Assembly: GCF_013363995.1 (NCBI RefSeq)
Contig: NZ_JABWGO010000009.1
Location: 248,001 to 312,000 of the forward strand
From: Nonomuraea rhodomycinica
GTDB lineage: Bacteria; Actinomycetota; Actinomycetes; Streptosporangiales; Streptosporangiaceae
DNA: 64,000 nt
Direction: 5' to 3'
The notes under the pieces were generated by a model. That model had not been told where the DNA came from. It did no database searches and worked only from the letters and a program-made list of their open reading frames with translations. The position numbers and the translations under genes were made by a program. Positions 34,301 to 42,334 of the stretch are shown here, piece by piece; position 1 is the first letter of the stretch; each line of letters begins with the position of its first letter.

Positions 34301-34309
34301 TTATCCACA
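34301..34309 (+). promoter_or_regulatory. Isolated perfect DnaA box
   Basis: TTATCCACA sits in the 111-bp gap between the convergent mannosyltransferase and nfo genes, 34 kb from oriC. No second perfect box is near. A single box may titrate DnaA or be chance. Confidence 0.5.
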
Positions 34310-34360
34310 GGCTGTGTGTTTCCCGTGTCCGGGACTCCGCATGGCCGCCGCCTGGAGGTT

Positions 34361-35104
34361 CTAGAGGTTCTCGCGCAGGAACGCGATGTCGGCCGCCTGT
34401 CCCTCGGCCGGCGTCTCCACCACGATCGGCGCGCCGGCCGCCCGGCACACCGCGAGGATCAGCTCCGGGTCGATCTGCCCCTTGCCCAGGTTGGCGTGCC
34501 GGTCGGCGCCCGAGTCGAACGCGTCGCGCGAGTCGTTGCAGTGGACCAGGTCGATCCGGCCGGTGATGGCCTTGACCCGGTCCACCAGGTCGACCAGCTC
34601 CTCTCCGCCCGCGTGCGCGTGGCAGGTGTCGAGGCAGAAGCCCACGTCGAACCCGTCGAGCGCGTCCCACAGCCGCGCGATGCGCTCCAGCTTGCGCGCC
34701 ATCGCGTTGCCGCCGCCCGCGGTGTTCTCGATGAGCACCGGGATCGGGCACTCCAGCCGCTCGAACACCTTGCGCCAGTTGTCGAAGCCCGCCTGTGGAT
34801 CGTCGCTCTTGTTGACGTGGCCGCCGTGGACGATGAGGCCCTTGGCGCCCAGGCCGGCCGCCGCCTCCAGGTGCTGGGCGAGCAGCTTGCGGCTGGGGAT
34901 GCGGATCCGGTTGTTGGTCGTCGCCACGTTGACGAGGTACGGGGCGTGGATGAAGACGTCGACGCCCTCCACCGGCTTGTCGGGCAGCACGGGCTTGGCG
35001 TAGCCCTGGGGATCGCCGAGGAAGAACTGCACCACCTCGGCCCCGACCGCGGCGGCGTGAGCGGCGGGATCGTCCTGGCCGACGTGAGCTCCGATGCGCA
35101 CCAT
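34361..35104 (-). CDS. nfo: Deoxyribonuclease IV (AP endonuclease, family 2)
   Basis: Nfo cuts DNA 5' to abasic sites in base excision repair and needs a three-zinc cluster. The 247-residue TIM-barrel protein has VRIGAHVGQDD, FIHAPYLVNVAT, LIVHGGHVNKSDD, VLIENTAGGGNAM, FCLDTCHAHAGG and DLVHCNDSRDAFDSGADRHANLG, supplying the expected His, Glu and Asp ligands. The ATG at 35104 gives the standard length. It is divergent from the 59-residue membrane protein gene. Confidence 0.95.
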   Translation of the reverse strand: MVRIGAHVGQDDPAAHAAAVGAEVVQFFLGDPQGYAKPVLPDKPVEGVDVFIHAPYLVNVATTNNRIRIPSRKLLAQHLEAAAGLGAKGLIVHGGHVNKSDDPQAGFDNWRKVFERLECPIPVLIENTAGGGNAMARKLERIARLWDALDGFDVGFCLDTCHAHAGGEELVDLVDRVKAITGRIDLVHCNDSRDAFDSGADRHANLGKGQIDPELILAVCRAAGAPIVVETPAEGQAADIAFLRENL

Positions 35105-35182
35105 GTCACCGAGCCTATCCGTTTGCCGTACCCCGGCCAGGGAAGTCGCCAGGCACCCCCTACCCGAGGAGAAGAGACGCAT

Positions 35183-35362
35183 ATGGCCCGATGGCGATGG
35201 CGCTCCTTAGTCGTCCTGATCTACGTCGTTATAGGCATCTATGTGGCCTGGGTGTACGACTACATCACCCCGGCGATCCTCAAGGACATCGCCGAGGCGT
35301 TGCTCGCGGTCTTCCTCTGGTTCCTGGTCCTGCTCGGTGTGGATCTGCACATCGGAGGATGA
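35183..35362 (+). CDS. Small two-helix membrane protein, 59 residues
   Basis: ARWRWRSLVVLIYVVIGIYV starts a first hydrophobic segment, then AWVYDYITPAILKDIAEAL leads to a second (LLAVFLWFLVLLGVDL). GAGGAGAAG lies about nine bases before the ATG at 35183, a strong ribosome binding site. The length, composition and ribosome site support a real gene. No family known to me; similar small membrane proteins are encoded at this spot in other actinomycetes. Function unknown. Confidence 0.75.
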   Translation: MARWRWRSLVVLIYVVIGIYVAWVYDYITPAILKDIAEALLAVFLWFLVLLGVDLHIGG

Positions 35363-35434
35363 CCCCATGGCGAAAGGACGGTCCCGGTGGTGGTTCCCGG
35401 GGCCGTCCTCACGTGTTCGGATCCGGTCGGGGGC

Positions 35435-35746
35435 TCAGGGAAGGAAGCCGCCGCGGGCGATGCCGAGGGCCACGCCCACGAACGACGCGACGATCCCGAC
35501 GATGTTGAGGGCTCGCTGGGGAGTCGTCGCGGAGACGTACTGGGAGTAGAGGCCCGTCCCGAAGCCGAGGGTGCCCGCCCACGAGGCGACGACGTGACCG
35601 CCGGGGACGAACGCCGCGACGAAGGCCGTCAGACCGCACACGATCGTGACGACCGCCAGGGCGTTCTCCACCGGATGAGCTCGTCCGTCGCTGTTGAGCG
35701 AGAGCCGGAACCGCTGGTTTTCGGAAGGTTGGAGGATGTGTGGCAC
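35435..35746 (-). CDS. Conserved hypothetical membrane protein, 103 residues
   Basis: Starting at GTG 35746 the protein reads PHILQPSENQRFRLSLNSDG and then has three to four hydrophobic segments (ALAVVTIVCGLTAFVAAFVP, ASWAGTLGFGTGLYS, IVGIVASFVGVALGIA). A cytoplasmic N-terminus with charged residues precedes the first helix. The GTG at 35746 follows a GGGGGTG run; a longer frame to 35857 would cover the rpsF upstream region. It is divergent from rpsF. I do not recognise a named family. Confidence 0.7.
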   Translation of the reverse strand: MPHILQPSENQRFRLSLNSDGRAHPVENALAVVTIVCGLTAFVAAFVPGGHVVASWAGTLGFGTGLYSQYVSATTPQRALNIVGIVASFVGVALGIARGGFLP

Positions 35747-35935
35747 AACTATCACCCCCTGGTTTCCTACAGGCCTTCCCACAGGGACTCGGCTGGTAAC
35801 CTGGTCAGGCTGCGTTGTGATGGGTGACCCGTCACCCCCGGGTGCCGAAAGGGGCACCGGGGTCCCGACGTCAGCGTCCTCCTGTCACGGCAGAGTGTCG
35901 TGACCGCAAGAGTCCAGAGGAGGTTGGAGTCCCGC

Positions 35936-36226
35936 ATGCGTCGTTACGAAGTAATGGTCATTCTGGACCCTTCGCTCGATGAGCGCACCGTCGCGCCGTC
36001 CCTCGACCAGTTCCTCACCGTGGTCCGCAACGACGGCGGCACCGTGGAGAAGGTCGACGTCTGGGGCCGTCGCCGTCTCGCCTACGACATCGACAAGAAG
36101 TCGGAAGGCATCTACGCCGTCATCGACCTGTCCGCGGAGCCCGCGACGGTCAAGGAGCTCGACCGCCAGATGAACCTCAACGAGGGCATCCTGCGCACCA
36201 AGGTTCTCCGCCCCGACGTGCACTAA
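35936..36226 (+). CDS. rpsF: 30S ribosomal protein S6
   Basis: S6 binds S18 on the 30S platform. The 96-residue protein starts MRRYEVMVILDPSLDERTV and contains VDVWGRRRLAYDIDKKSEG, diagnostic of S6. GGAGG and GGAG lie upstream of the ATG at 35936. It begins the conserved rpsF-ssb-rpsR-rplI operon. Confidence 0.98.
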   Translation: MRRYEVMVILDPSLDERTVAPSLDQFLTVVRNDGGTVEKVDVWGRRRLAYDIDKKSEGIYAVIDLSAEPATVKELDRQMNLNEGILRTKVLRPDVH

Positions 36227-36315
36227 GCAGCTCGTCGCCCGGCTTTTTGTCGGGCGTCGGCCGTACTCTGAGCCGTAACCCAAAGCGAAGGCGTGCAGGA
36301 AGGCGAGCGCTGGCC

Positions 36316-36867
36316 ATGGCAGCAGGCGACACCGTAATCACCATCGTCGGCAATCTTGTCGACGACCCCGAGCTGCGCTTCACCCCGACGGGGCAAGCGG
36401 TGGCCCGGTTCCGCATCGCGTCCACTCCGCGGTTCATGGATCGTCAGACCAACGAGTGGAAGGACGGCGAAAGCCTCTTCCTGACCTGCAACGTGTGGCG
36501 GCAGGCGGCGGAGAACGCCGCCGAGAGCCTCCAGCGCGGCATGCGGGTCATCGTGCAGGGGCGGCTCAAGCAGCGGTCCTACGAGACCAAGGAAGGCGAG
36601 AAGCGCACCGTCTACGAGGTCGAGGTCGACGAGGTCGGCCCGTCTCTGCGCAACGCCACCGCCAAGGTCAACCGCACCTCCCGTCAGGGCGGCGGCGGTG
36701 GCGGCGGCTTCGGTGGCGGCCCGGCCGACGACCCGTGGGCCTCCGCGTCGCCCGCCCCGCCCCAGGGCGGTGGCTTCGGCGGCGGTGGCGGCGGCTACCA
36801 GGGCGGCGGCCAGCAGAGCGGCGGCTTCGGCGGCGGCGGCGACTTCAGCGACGAACCGCCTTTCTAA
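36316..36867 (+). CDS. ssb: Single-stranded DNA-binding protein
   Basis: SSB coats single-stranded DNA during replication and repair. The 183-residue protein has an OB fold (VITIVGNLVDDPELRFTPTG, FLTCNVWRQAAENAAESLQRG, VIVQGRLKQRSYET) then a Gly-rich disordered linker and the acidic C-terminal tip DFSDEPPF that recruits partners. The ATG at 36316 fits the family start. It lies in the standard operon between rpsF and rpsR. Confidence 0.97.
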   Translation: MAAGDTVITIVGNLVDDPELRFTPTGQAVARFRIASTPRFMDRQTNEWKDGESLFLTCNVWRQAAENAAESLQRGMRVIVQGRLKQRSYETKEGEKRTVYEVEVDEVGPSLRNATAKVNRTSRQGGGGGGGFGGGPADDPWASASPAPPQGGGFGGGGGGYQGGGQQSGGFGGGGDFSDEPPF

Positions 36868-36930
36868 TCCCAGTCCACAAGCCCGAGACCATTCCCGCTT
36901 CACCGGCGGGGCTCTGAAAGGAGCACCACG

Positions 36931-37167
36931 ATGGCCAAGCCGGCACTGCGCAAGCCCAAGAAGAAGGTTTGCCTGTTCTGCCACGACAAGATCTCCTACG
37001 TCGACTACAAGGACACGGCGCTGCTGCGGAAGTTCATCTCCGACCGCGGCAAGATCCGTGCGCGCCGGGTGACGGGCAACTGCACCCAGCACCAGCGCGA
37101 CGTGGCGACCGCGATCAAGAACGCCCGTGAGGTGGCCCTGCTGCCTTACACGAGCACCGCGCGCTAA
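36931..37167 (+). CDS. rpsR: 30S ribosomal protein S18, zinc-binding (C+) form
   Basis: The 78-residue S18 has KKKVCLFCHDKISYVDYKD and NCTQHQRDV, including Cys14, Cys17 and a third Cys with a His, so it is the zinc-containing form. Actinobacteria often carry a second, zinc-free copy under Zur control elsewhere; none is in this window. GAAAGGAGCACCACG supplies the ribosome binding site. Confidence 0.97.
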   Translation: MAKPALRKPKKKVCLFCHDKISYVDYKDTALLRKFISDRGKIRARRVTGNCTQHQRDVATAIKNAREVALLPYTSTAR

Positions 37168-37181
37168 GGAGGTCTGACGAC

Positions 37182-37628
37182 ATGAAGCTCATCCTCACCA
37201 ACGAGGTCTCCGGCCTCGGCGCCCCCGGCGACGTCGTCGAGGTCAAGGACGGCTACGGCCGTAACTACCTCATCCCGCGGGGCTACGCCATGCGCTGGAC
37301 GCGTGGCGCGGAGAAGCAGATCGAGTCCATCAAGAAGGCTCGTGACGCTCGTGAGATCCGCGACCTGGGCACCGCCAAGGAGGTCGCCGGCCAGCTCGGC
37401 GCCCTGCGCGTGCGGCTGACCACCCGCGCGGGCGACTCCGGCCGCCTGTTCGGCTCGATCACCACGGGCGACGTCGCCGAGGCCGTCAAGGCCGCCGGCG
37501 GCCCCCTCCTCGACCGCCGCCGCATCGAGATCATCAACCCGATCAAGAGCGTCGGCAGCCACAAGGTCAGCGTCAAGCTGCACCCCGAGGTGTCGGCCTC
37601 GCTCGACGTCGAGGTCGTCGCCGGCTGA
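37182..37628 (+). CDS. rplI: 50S ribosomal protein L9
   Basis: L9 has two globular domains joined by a long helix and contacts 23S rRNA near L1. The 148-residue protein starts MKLILTNEVSGLGAPGDVVE and has DGYGRNYLIPRGYAMRWT, the family motif. AAGGAGG just before the ATG at 37182 is a strong ribosome binding site. It ends the rpsF operon and is followed by a hairpin. Confidence 0.98.
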   Translation: MKLILTNEVSGLGAPGDVVEVKDGYGRNYLIPRGYAMRWTRGAEKQIESIKKARDAREIRDLGTAKEVAGQLGALRVRLTTRAGDSGRLFGSITTGDVAEAVKAAGGPLLDRRRIEIINPIKSVGSHKVSVKLHPEVSASLDVEVVAG

Positions 37629-37647
37629 CGCCAGGCACGCCTGTCGC

Positions 37648-37681
37648 ACGGCCCCCTCTCCCTAGGTGGAGCGGGGGCCGT
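37648..37681 (+). terminator. Hairpin terminator after rplI
   Basis: ACGGCCCCC (37648-37656) pairs with GGGGGCCGT (37673-37681); inside, CTCC and GGAG extend the stem across one mismatch around a CTAGGT loop. It begins 20 bp after the rplI stop. Confidence 0.8.
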
Positions 37682-37740
37682 CCGCGTCCCCGGCCCCCTT
37701 CCCGACCACCCCGCCCACCTCAGGCTCGTCCCGCCCCTGG

Positions 37741-38100
37741 GTGTGGCCCGCCCGCCCTGGTGGTCGGCCTGCCTCCTCGTGGGCGGCCCGCCCCCTGGTG
37801 GTCGGCTCGCCCTCCCTGGCGGTCGGCCCGCCTCCCTGGCGGTTGGCCCGCCTCCCTGGCGGTTGGCCCGCCTCCCTGGCGGTCGATCCGCCGCCGTGGT
37901 GGTCGGTCCGTCCTCCTCGCGGTCGGCCCGGCCCGAGCGGTCGGCTCGCCGCCCGGTGGTCGCCCGCCTCCCTGATGGTCGGCCCGTCCTCTCGTGGTTG
38001 GCCCGTCCTCCTCAGGGTCGGCTCGCCCTCCCCGGTGGTCGGCCAGCCTCTTCGTGGGCGGCCCGCCCCCTGGGGGCCGGCTCGCCGCTCAAGGGGGGTC
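37741..38100. repeat. About 17 tandem copies of a degenerate 20-bp unit
   Basis: The consensus is GGTCGGCCCGCCTCCCTGGC. The least degenerate copies are consecutive at 37821-37840, 37841-37860 and 37861-37880. Outer copies drift and some spacers change length by a few bases. The array fills most of the 651-bp spacer 37629-38279 between rplI and the amino-acid binding protein. Long frames cross it on both strands but read only Pro/Arg/Gly repeats, and the minus one runs antisense through the next two genes, so I take the array as non-coding. The promoter for the transporter operon probably lies between 38100 and 38279. Confidence 0.85.
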
Positions 38101-38279
38101 GCCCGTGTCCGGGAGGCTGACGGTGGCTCCCAGGCTCCTCGCCCGTCCCAGGGACCCTTCAACGGGGGCGAGGAGGGGGCCCGGTATGGGGTGGTATGAG
38201 CCCAGGTGGCGGCGTATTTCCTAGCGGGGCAGCGTACAATCGGCTCGTTCTTCCCCGCGTTCCCCTGGAGGCACCACCC

Positions 38280-39146
38280 ATGGTCCGTCCCTCGACGCTG
38301 CTCGCGCTGGGCGCCCTCGCCGCGGCCGTCGCGTGCGCACCCGTCGACAACACGGCGACCAGCAGCGGCCCGAGCGCCGCCCCTGCGGCCACGGCGTGCA
38401 CCAAGGACCAGCTCAAGCTGGTCAACGCGGGCAAGCTGACCATCGGCACCGACAAGCCCGCCTACGAGCCGTGGTTCAAGGACGACGACCCGAGCAACGG
38501 CCAGGGGTTCGAGAGCGCGGTGGCGTTCGCGGTCGCCGGTGAGCTCGGCTTCGACCGCGACGAGGTGCAGTGGAGCACGGTGAAGTTCGACTCGGCCTTC
38601 GCGCCGGGCGCCAAGCAGTTCGACTTCGACGTCAACCAGGTCTCGATCACCCCTGACCGGGCCAAGGCGGTCGACTTCAGCCACGGCTACTACACGGTCA
38701 AGCAGGCCGTGGTGGCGCTGGGCGACGGCAAGTTCGCGGGGGCCAAGACGCTGGCCGAGCTCAAGGACGCCAAGATCGGCGTGCAGGTCGGCACCACCTC
38801 GCTCGACGCGGTCAAGAACGTCGTGAAGCCCGCCGACGACCCCAACGTCTACAACGACCAGGTCGACGCCATCAACGCGCTGAAGAACAAGCAGGTCGAC
38901 GCCATCGTCGTGGACCTGCCGACGGCGTTCTACGTCACGGCCGCGCAGGTCGAGGGCTCCAAGATCGTCGGCCAGTTCGGCGCGACGGGCGGCACGCCCG
39001 AGGAGTTCGGCCTGGTCATGGAGAAGGGCACGCAGCTCAAGACCTGCGTGGACAAGGCCGTGGACGCGCTGAAGTCCAAGGGTGAGCTGGCCAAGATCGA
39101 GCAGCAGTGGCTGGGCTCGGCCGCGGGCGCGCCCGAGCTCAGCTGA
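38280..39146 (+). CDS. Amino-acid ABC transporter substrate-binding lipoprotein
   Basis: The 288-residue protein has a lipoprotein signal (LLALGALAAAVACAPV, lipobox AVAC) and a family 3 solute-binding fold: LTIGTDKPAYEPWFKDD, FDFDVNQVSITPDRAKAVDFS, IGVQVGTTSLDAV. It should be tethered outside and deliver polar amino acids to the next two genes. GGAGG precedes the ATG at 38280 by eight bases. Which amino acid is bound is not readable. Confidence 0.92.
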   Translation: MVRPSTLLALGALAAAVACAPVDNTATSSGPSAAPAATACTKDQLKLVNAGKLTIGTDKPAYEPWFKDDDPSNGQGFESAVAFAVAGELGFDRDEVQWSTVKFDSAFAPGAKQFDFDVNQVSITPDRAKAVDFSHGYYTVKQAVVALGDGKFAGAKTLAELKDAKIGVQVGTTSLDAVKNVVKPADDPNVYNDQVDAINALKNKQVDAIVVDLPTAFYVTAAQVEGSKIVGQFGATGGTPEEFGLVMEKGTQLKTCVDKAVDALKSKGELAKIEQQWLGSAAGAPELS

Positions 39147-39164
39147 CGACCGCCGCGTACGTCC

Positions 39165-40022
39165 ATGACTGACATGCCGGCGGGCCCCGTCTGGGTCAAG
39201 AGCGAGCGGCAGGTGGAGCGGGAGCGGGTCCGCAGAGCGCGGGCCCGCCGCTCCGCGTCCATCGCCACGGCCTCCACGGTCGTCTTCGTCGTCCTCGTCG
39301 TGTGGGTGGTCACGAGCTCGCCGGGCTGGCCACGCGTCCAGGACACCTTCTTCAACCCGGAGCACTTCGCCCGCGCGCTGCCCGACGTCCTCAGCGGCTT
39401 CTGGCTGAACGTCAAGATCTTCCTGTTCGCCGAGCCGCTCATCCTGCTCGTGGGCCTGGCGGTCGCCCTGGTCAGGTCGACGCGGACGGCCGCGCTGTTC
39501 CCGGTGCGGGCCCTGGCCACGCTGTACGTCGACACCTTTCGCGGCGTGCCGACCCTGCTGGTCATCTACCTGGTCGGCTTCGGCCTGCCGGCGCTGCGCC
39601 TGCAGGGCATCCCGACCGACCTGACCACGCTGGGCGTCATCGCGCTGACGCTCTCGTACGGCGCATACGTCGCCGAGGTGTTCCGCTCGGGCATCGACTC
39701 GGTCCACCCGAGCCAGGTGGCCGCCGCCCGCTCGCTCGGGCTCAGCCACGGCAAGACCATGAGGTTCGTGGTGCTGCCGCAGGCCACCCGCCGGGTCGTG
39801 CCGCCGCTGCTGAACGACTTCATCTCGCTGCAGAAGGACACCGCGCTGGTGTCCACGCTGGGCGTGCTGGAGGCGCTGCGGCAGGCGCAGATCTACGCCT
39901 CCGGCAAGTTCAACTACACGGCCTACCTGGTGGCGGCCCTGCTGTTCATCCTGCTGACGATCCCGATGGCCCGCTTCACCGACTACCTGGCCGAGCGCAC
40001 GCGGAGGAGGCGGGGGGCATGA
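39165..40022 (+). CDS. Amino-acid ABC transporter permease
   Basis: The 285-residue HisM/ArtQ-type permease has a charged cytoplasmic N-terminus, about five membrane helices and the EAA loop AARSLGLSHGKTMRFVVLPQATR that contacts the ATPase. Only one permease gene is present, so the membrane unit is probably a homodimer. It follows the binding protein by 18 bp and overlaps the ATPase gene by 4 bp. Confidence 0.92.
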   Translation: MTDMPAGPVWVKSERQVERERVRRARARRSASIATASTVVFVVLVVWVVTSSPGWPRVQDTFFNPEHFARALPDVLSGFWLNVKIFLFAEPLILLVGLAVALVRSTRTAALFPVRALATLYVDTFRGVPTLLVIYLVGFGLPALRLQGIPTDLTTLGVIALTLSYGAYVAEVFRSGIDSVHPSQVAAARSLGLSHGKTMRFVVLPQATRRVVPPLLNDFISLQKDTALVSTLGVLEALRQAQIYASGKFNYTAYLVAALLFILLTIPMARFTDYLAERTRRRRGA

Positions 40023-40762
40023 GCCTGCTGAGCATCGAGGGCGTGTGGAAGAACTTCCACGGCCACAGCGTGCTGCGCGGCATCGACCTGGAGGTGCGCC
40101 CGCACGAGGTGGTCAGCCTGATCGGCGCGTCCGGCTCGGGCAAGTCCACGCTGCTGCGCTGCGTCAACCTGCTGGAGACCGTGGACGACGGCACGATCCG
40201 GCTGGAGGGCCGGGACGTCACCGACCCGCGGGTGGACGTGGACGAGGTGCGCAAGCGGCTCGGCATCGTCTTCCAGGCGTTCAACCTGTTCCCGCACATG
40301 ACCGTGCTCGACAACATCACGCTGGCGCCGCGCCAGGTGCACAAGGTTCCGAGGGAACGGGCCGAGGAGGAGGCGCACGCGCTGCTCACCCGGTTCGGGC
40401 TGGCGCACAAGGCCACGTCGTACCCCGACCAGCTCTCCGGCGGCCAGCAGCAGCGGGTGGCCATCATCCGGGCGCTGGCGACCCAGCCGCGGCTGATGCT
40501 GCTCGACGAGGTGACCTCCGCCCTCGACCCGGTGCTGGTCGTGGAGGTGCTGGAGATCATCCGCGAGCTCAAGCAGTCGGGGATGACGATGATCCTCACC
40601 ACGCACGAGATGGGGTTCTGCCGCGACATCTCCGACACGGTGTGCTTCCTCGACGGGGGCGTGCTGCTGGAGAAGGGGCCGCCGGAGAAGATCTTCAGCG
40701 ACCCGGACGAGGCGCGCACCCGCGACTTCCTGCGCAGCGTCCTGGAGGCGCGGCGCCTGTAG
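40019..40762 (+). CDS. Amino-acid ABC transporter ATP-binding protein
   Basis: The 247-residue ATPase has Walker A GASGSGKST, the Q-loop in VFQAFNLFPHM, the signature LSGGQQQRVAI, Walker B LMLLDEVTSALD and the H-loop TTHEM. It resembles GlnQ/HisP-type polar amino acid importers. It starts at ATG 40019 inside the permease stop (ATGA). Confidence 0.95.
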   Translation: MSLLSIEGVWKNFHGHSVLRGIDLEVRPHEVVSLIGASGSGKSTLLRCVNLLETVDDGTIRLEGRDVTDPRVDVDEVRKRLGIVFQAFNLFPHMTVLDNITLAPRQVHKVPRERAEEEAHALLTRFGLAHKATSYPDQLSGGQQQRVAIIRALATQPRLMLLDEVTSALDPVLVVEVLEIIRELKQSGMTMILTTHEMGFCRDISDTVCFLDGGVLLEKGPPEKIFSDPDEARTRDFLRSVLEARRL

Positions 40763-40790
40763 CACCGCCTGTGGAACGACGAGGTGGGGG

Positions 40791-42266
40791 TCAGCGGCGG
40801 TGGCGGCCCCGGGCGGCGGCCGGCGGCTCCTCCCGGGGCGGCGCCAGCAGGCTGTGCCGCCGGCCGTACACCAGGTAGACCAGCATCCCGAACGCCATCC
40901 ACAGCACGAACCAGGCCCACGTCGGCACCTGCAGGTTGACCATCAGCCAGAGCGTCGCCACCAGCGACAGGACGGGCACCAGCGGCGACAGCGGCACCCG
41001 GAACCCCCGGTCGAGGTGCGGCATCCGGCGGCGCATCACGATCACGCCCGCCGACACGAACAGGAACGCGAACAGCGCCCCCATCACGACGAGCTGCTGC
41101 AACGTGAACACGGGCGCGAAGGTGGCCAGCAGGACGGCCACGACGCCGATGACCAGCGTCATCCGCGACGGCGTGTGGTACCTCCGGCTGATCGCCGACA
41201 GGCCGCGCGGGATGAGGCCGTCGCGGGCCATCGAGAACAGCACCCGCGTCTGCCCCACGATCAGCACCAGGATCACGGTGGTCAGGCCGAGGACCGCGCC
41301 GATGTCGATGACGTGCACCATCCAGTCCACGCCGACGCCGCGGAACGCGCCGGACAGCGGCGCGTCGACCGAGATGCGCTGGTAGGGCACCATGCCGACC
41401 ATGACCACGGCCACGGCGATGTAGATGACGGTGGCCACGACCAGGCTGCGGATCATGCCCTTCGGCACGGCGCGGGGCGCGTTGGCGGTCTCCTCGGCGG
41501 CGGTCGCGACGATGTCGAAGCCGATGTAGGCGAACGCGATGGCGGGCGCCGCCGCGAAGACGCCGGCCCAGCCGAAGGCGTGGCTCTGGCCGACGACGAC
41601 GTCCAGCACGGTCGAAGGTGGCACGTCCAGCGGCTTGGGCGGGGCGTGCAGGTCGCCGAAGTTGCTCGCCCTGACGTGCAGGGCGCCCACCACGATGACG
41701 GCGCCGATCGCCAGCAGCTTGGCCGCCACCATGATCCACAGCGCGCGCAGGCCGATGCGCGCGTTGACCGCGACGACGCTCGTCAGGACGGCCAGGATGA
41801 ACGCCGTGAGCGCGACGCCGACGACGTCGTGCCGGGGCAGGGCGATCCCGAAGTCGGCGAAGGCGCGCATGGTCAGCTCCGCCCACGCCTTGGCCACCAC
41901 GGCGGCGGCCAGCTGCAGCTCCAGGATCAGCGCCCAGCCGATGATCCACGCCCACACCTCGCCGAAGATCACGTAGGTGAAGGTGTACGCGCTGCCCGAG
42001 GCCGGGATCATGGACGACAGCTCGGCGTAGCACAGGCAGGCGAGCAGGCAGGCGATGCCCGCGATCATGAAGGACAGGATCACGCCCGGCCCGGCCATGG
42101 TCGCGGCCTGCCGCCCGGCGATGCTGAAGATGCCCGCGCCGATCATCACTCCGAGCCCCAGCACGACGAGATCGGCCGGACGGTAGAGCTCGGCAAGGCT
42201 GTGCCGGGCGCCCGTGCGCAGACCGGTCGCCTCGGACGGCGGCAGGCGTCGGAGAATCGTGGACAA
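40791..42266 (-). CDS. APC-superfamily amino-acid permease (cationic amino-acid transporter-like)
   Basis: The 491-residue protein has about twelve to fourteen membrane segments. The first helix carries VVLGLGVMIGAGIFSIAGR, the APC substrate-binding glycine motif, and IAFAYIGFDIVATAAEETANAPRAVPKGM is typical of the CAT/YfnA branch. It is convergent with the ABC importer, so two amino-acid uptake systems are side by side. The C-terminal tail is basic. Confidence 0.9.
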   Translation of the reverse strand: MSTILRRLPPSEATGLRTGARHSLAELYRPADLVVLGLGVMIGAGIFSIAGRQAATMAGPGVILSFMIAGIACLLACLCYAELSSMIPASGSAYTFTYVIFGEVWAWIIGWALILELQLAAAVVAKAWAELTMRAFADFGIALPRHDVVGVALTAFILAVLTSVVAVNARIGLRALWIMVAAKLLAIGAVIVVGALHVRASNFGDLHAPPKPLDVPPSTVLDVVVGQSHAFGWAGVFAAAPAIAFAYIGFDIVATAAEETANAPRAVPKGMIRSLVVATVIYIAVAVVMVGMVPYQRISVDAPLSGAFRGVGVDWMVHVIDIGAVLGLTTVILVLIVGQTRVLFSMARDGLIPRGLSAISRRYHTPSRMTLVIGVVAVLLATFAPVFTLQQLVVMGALFAFLFVSAGVIVMRRRMPHLDRGFRVPLSPLVPVLSLVATLWLMVNLQVPTWAWFVLWMAFGMLVYLVYGRRHSLLAPPREEPPAAARGRHRR

Positions 42267-42334
42267 AGCACACCCCGCTCGTGGGTCTCGCCCACAGTGC
42301 CCCGATCACCCGCGCCACAGCAAGCACAGGACGA

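Noticed and set aside
37741..38100. CRISPR array or coding repeat
   Set aside because: Copies abut directly, period is 20 bp and not divisible by three, and reading frames change between copies.
37662..39749. 695-residue minus-strand frame
   Set aside because: It is antisense to the binding protein and permease genes, which have clear families, and in its other part reads only the repeat array.
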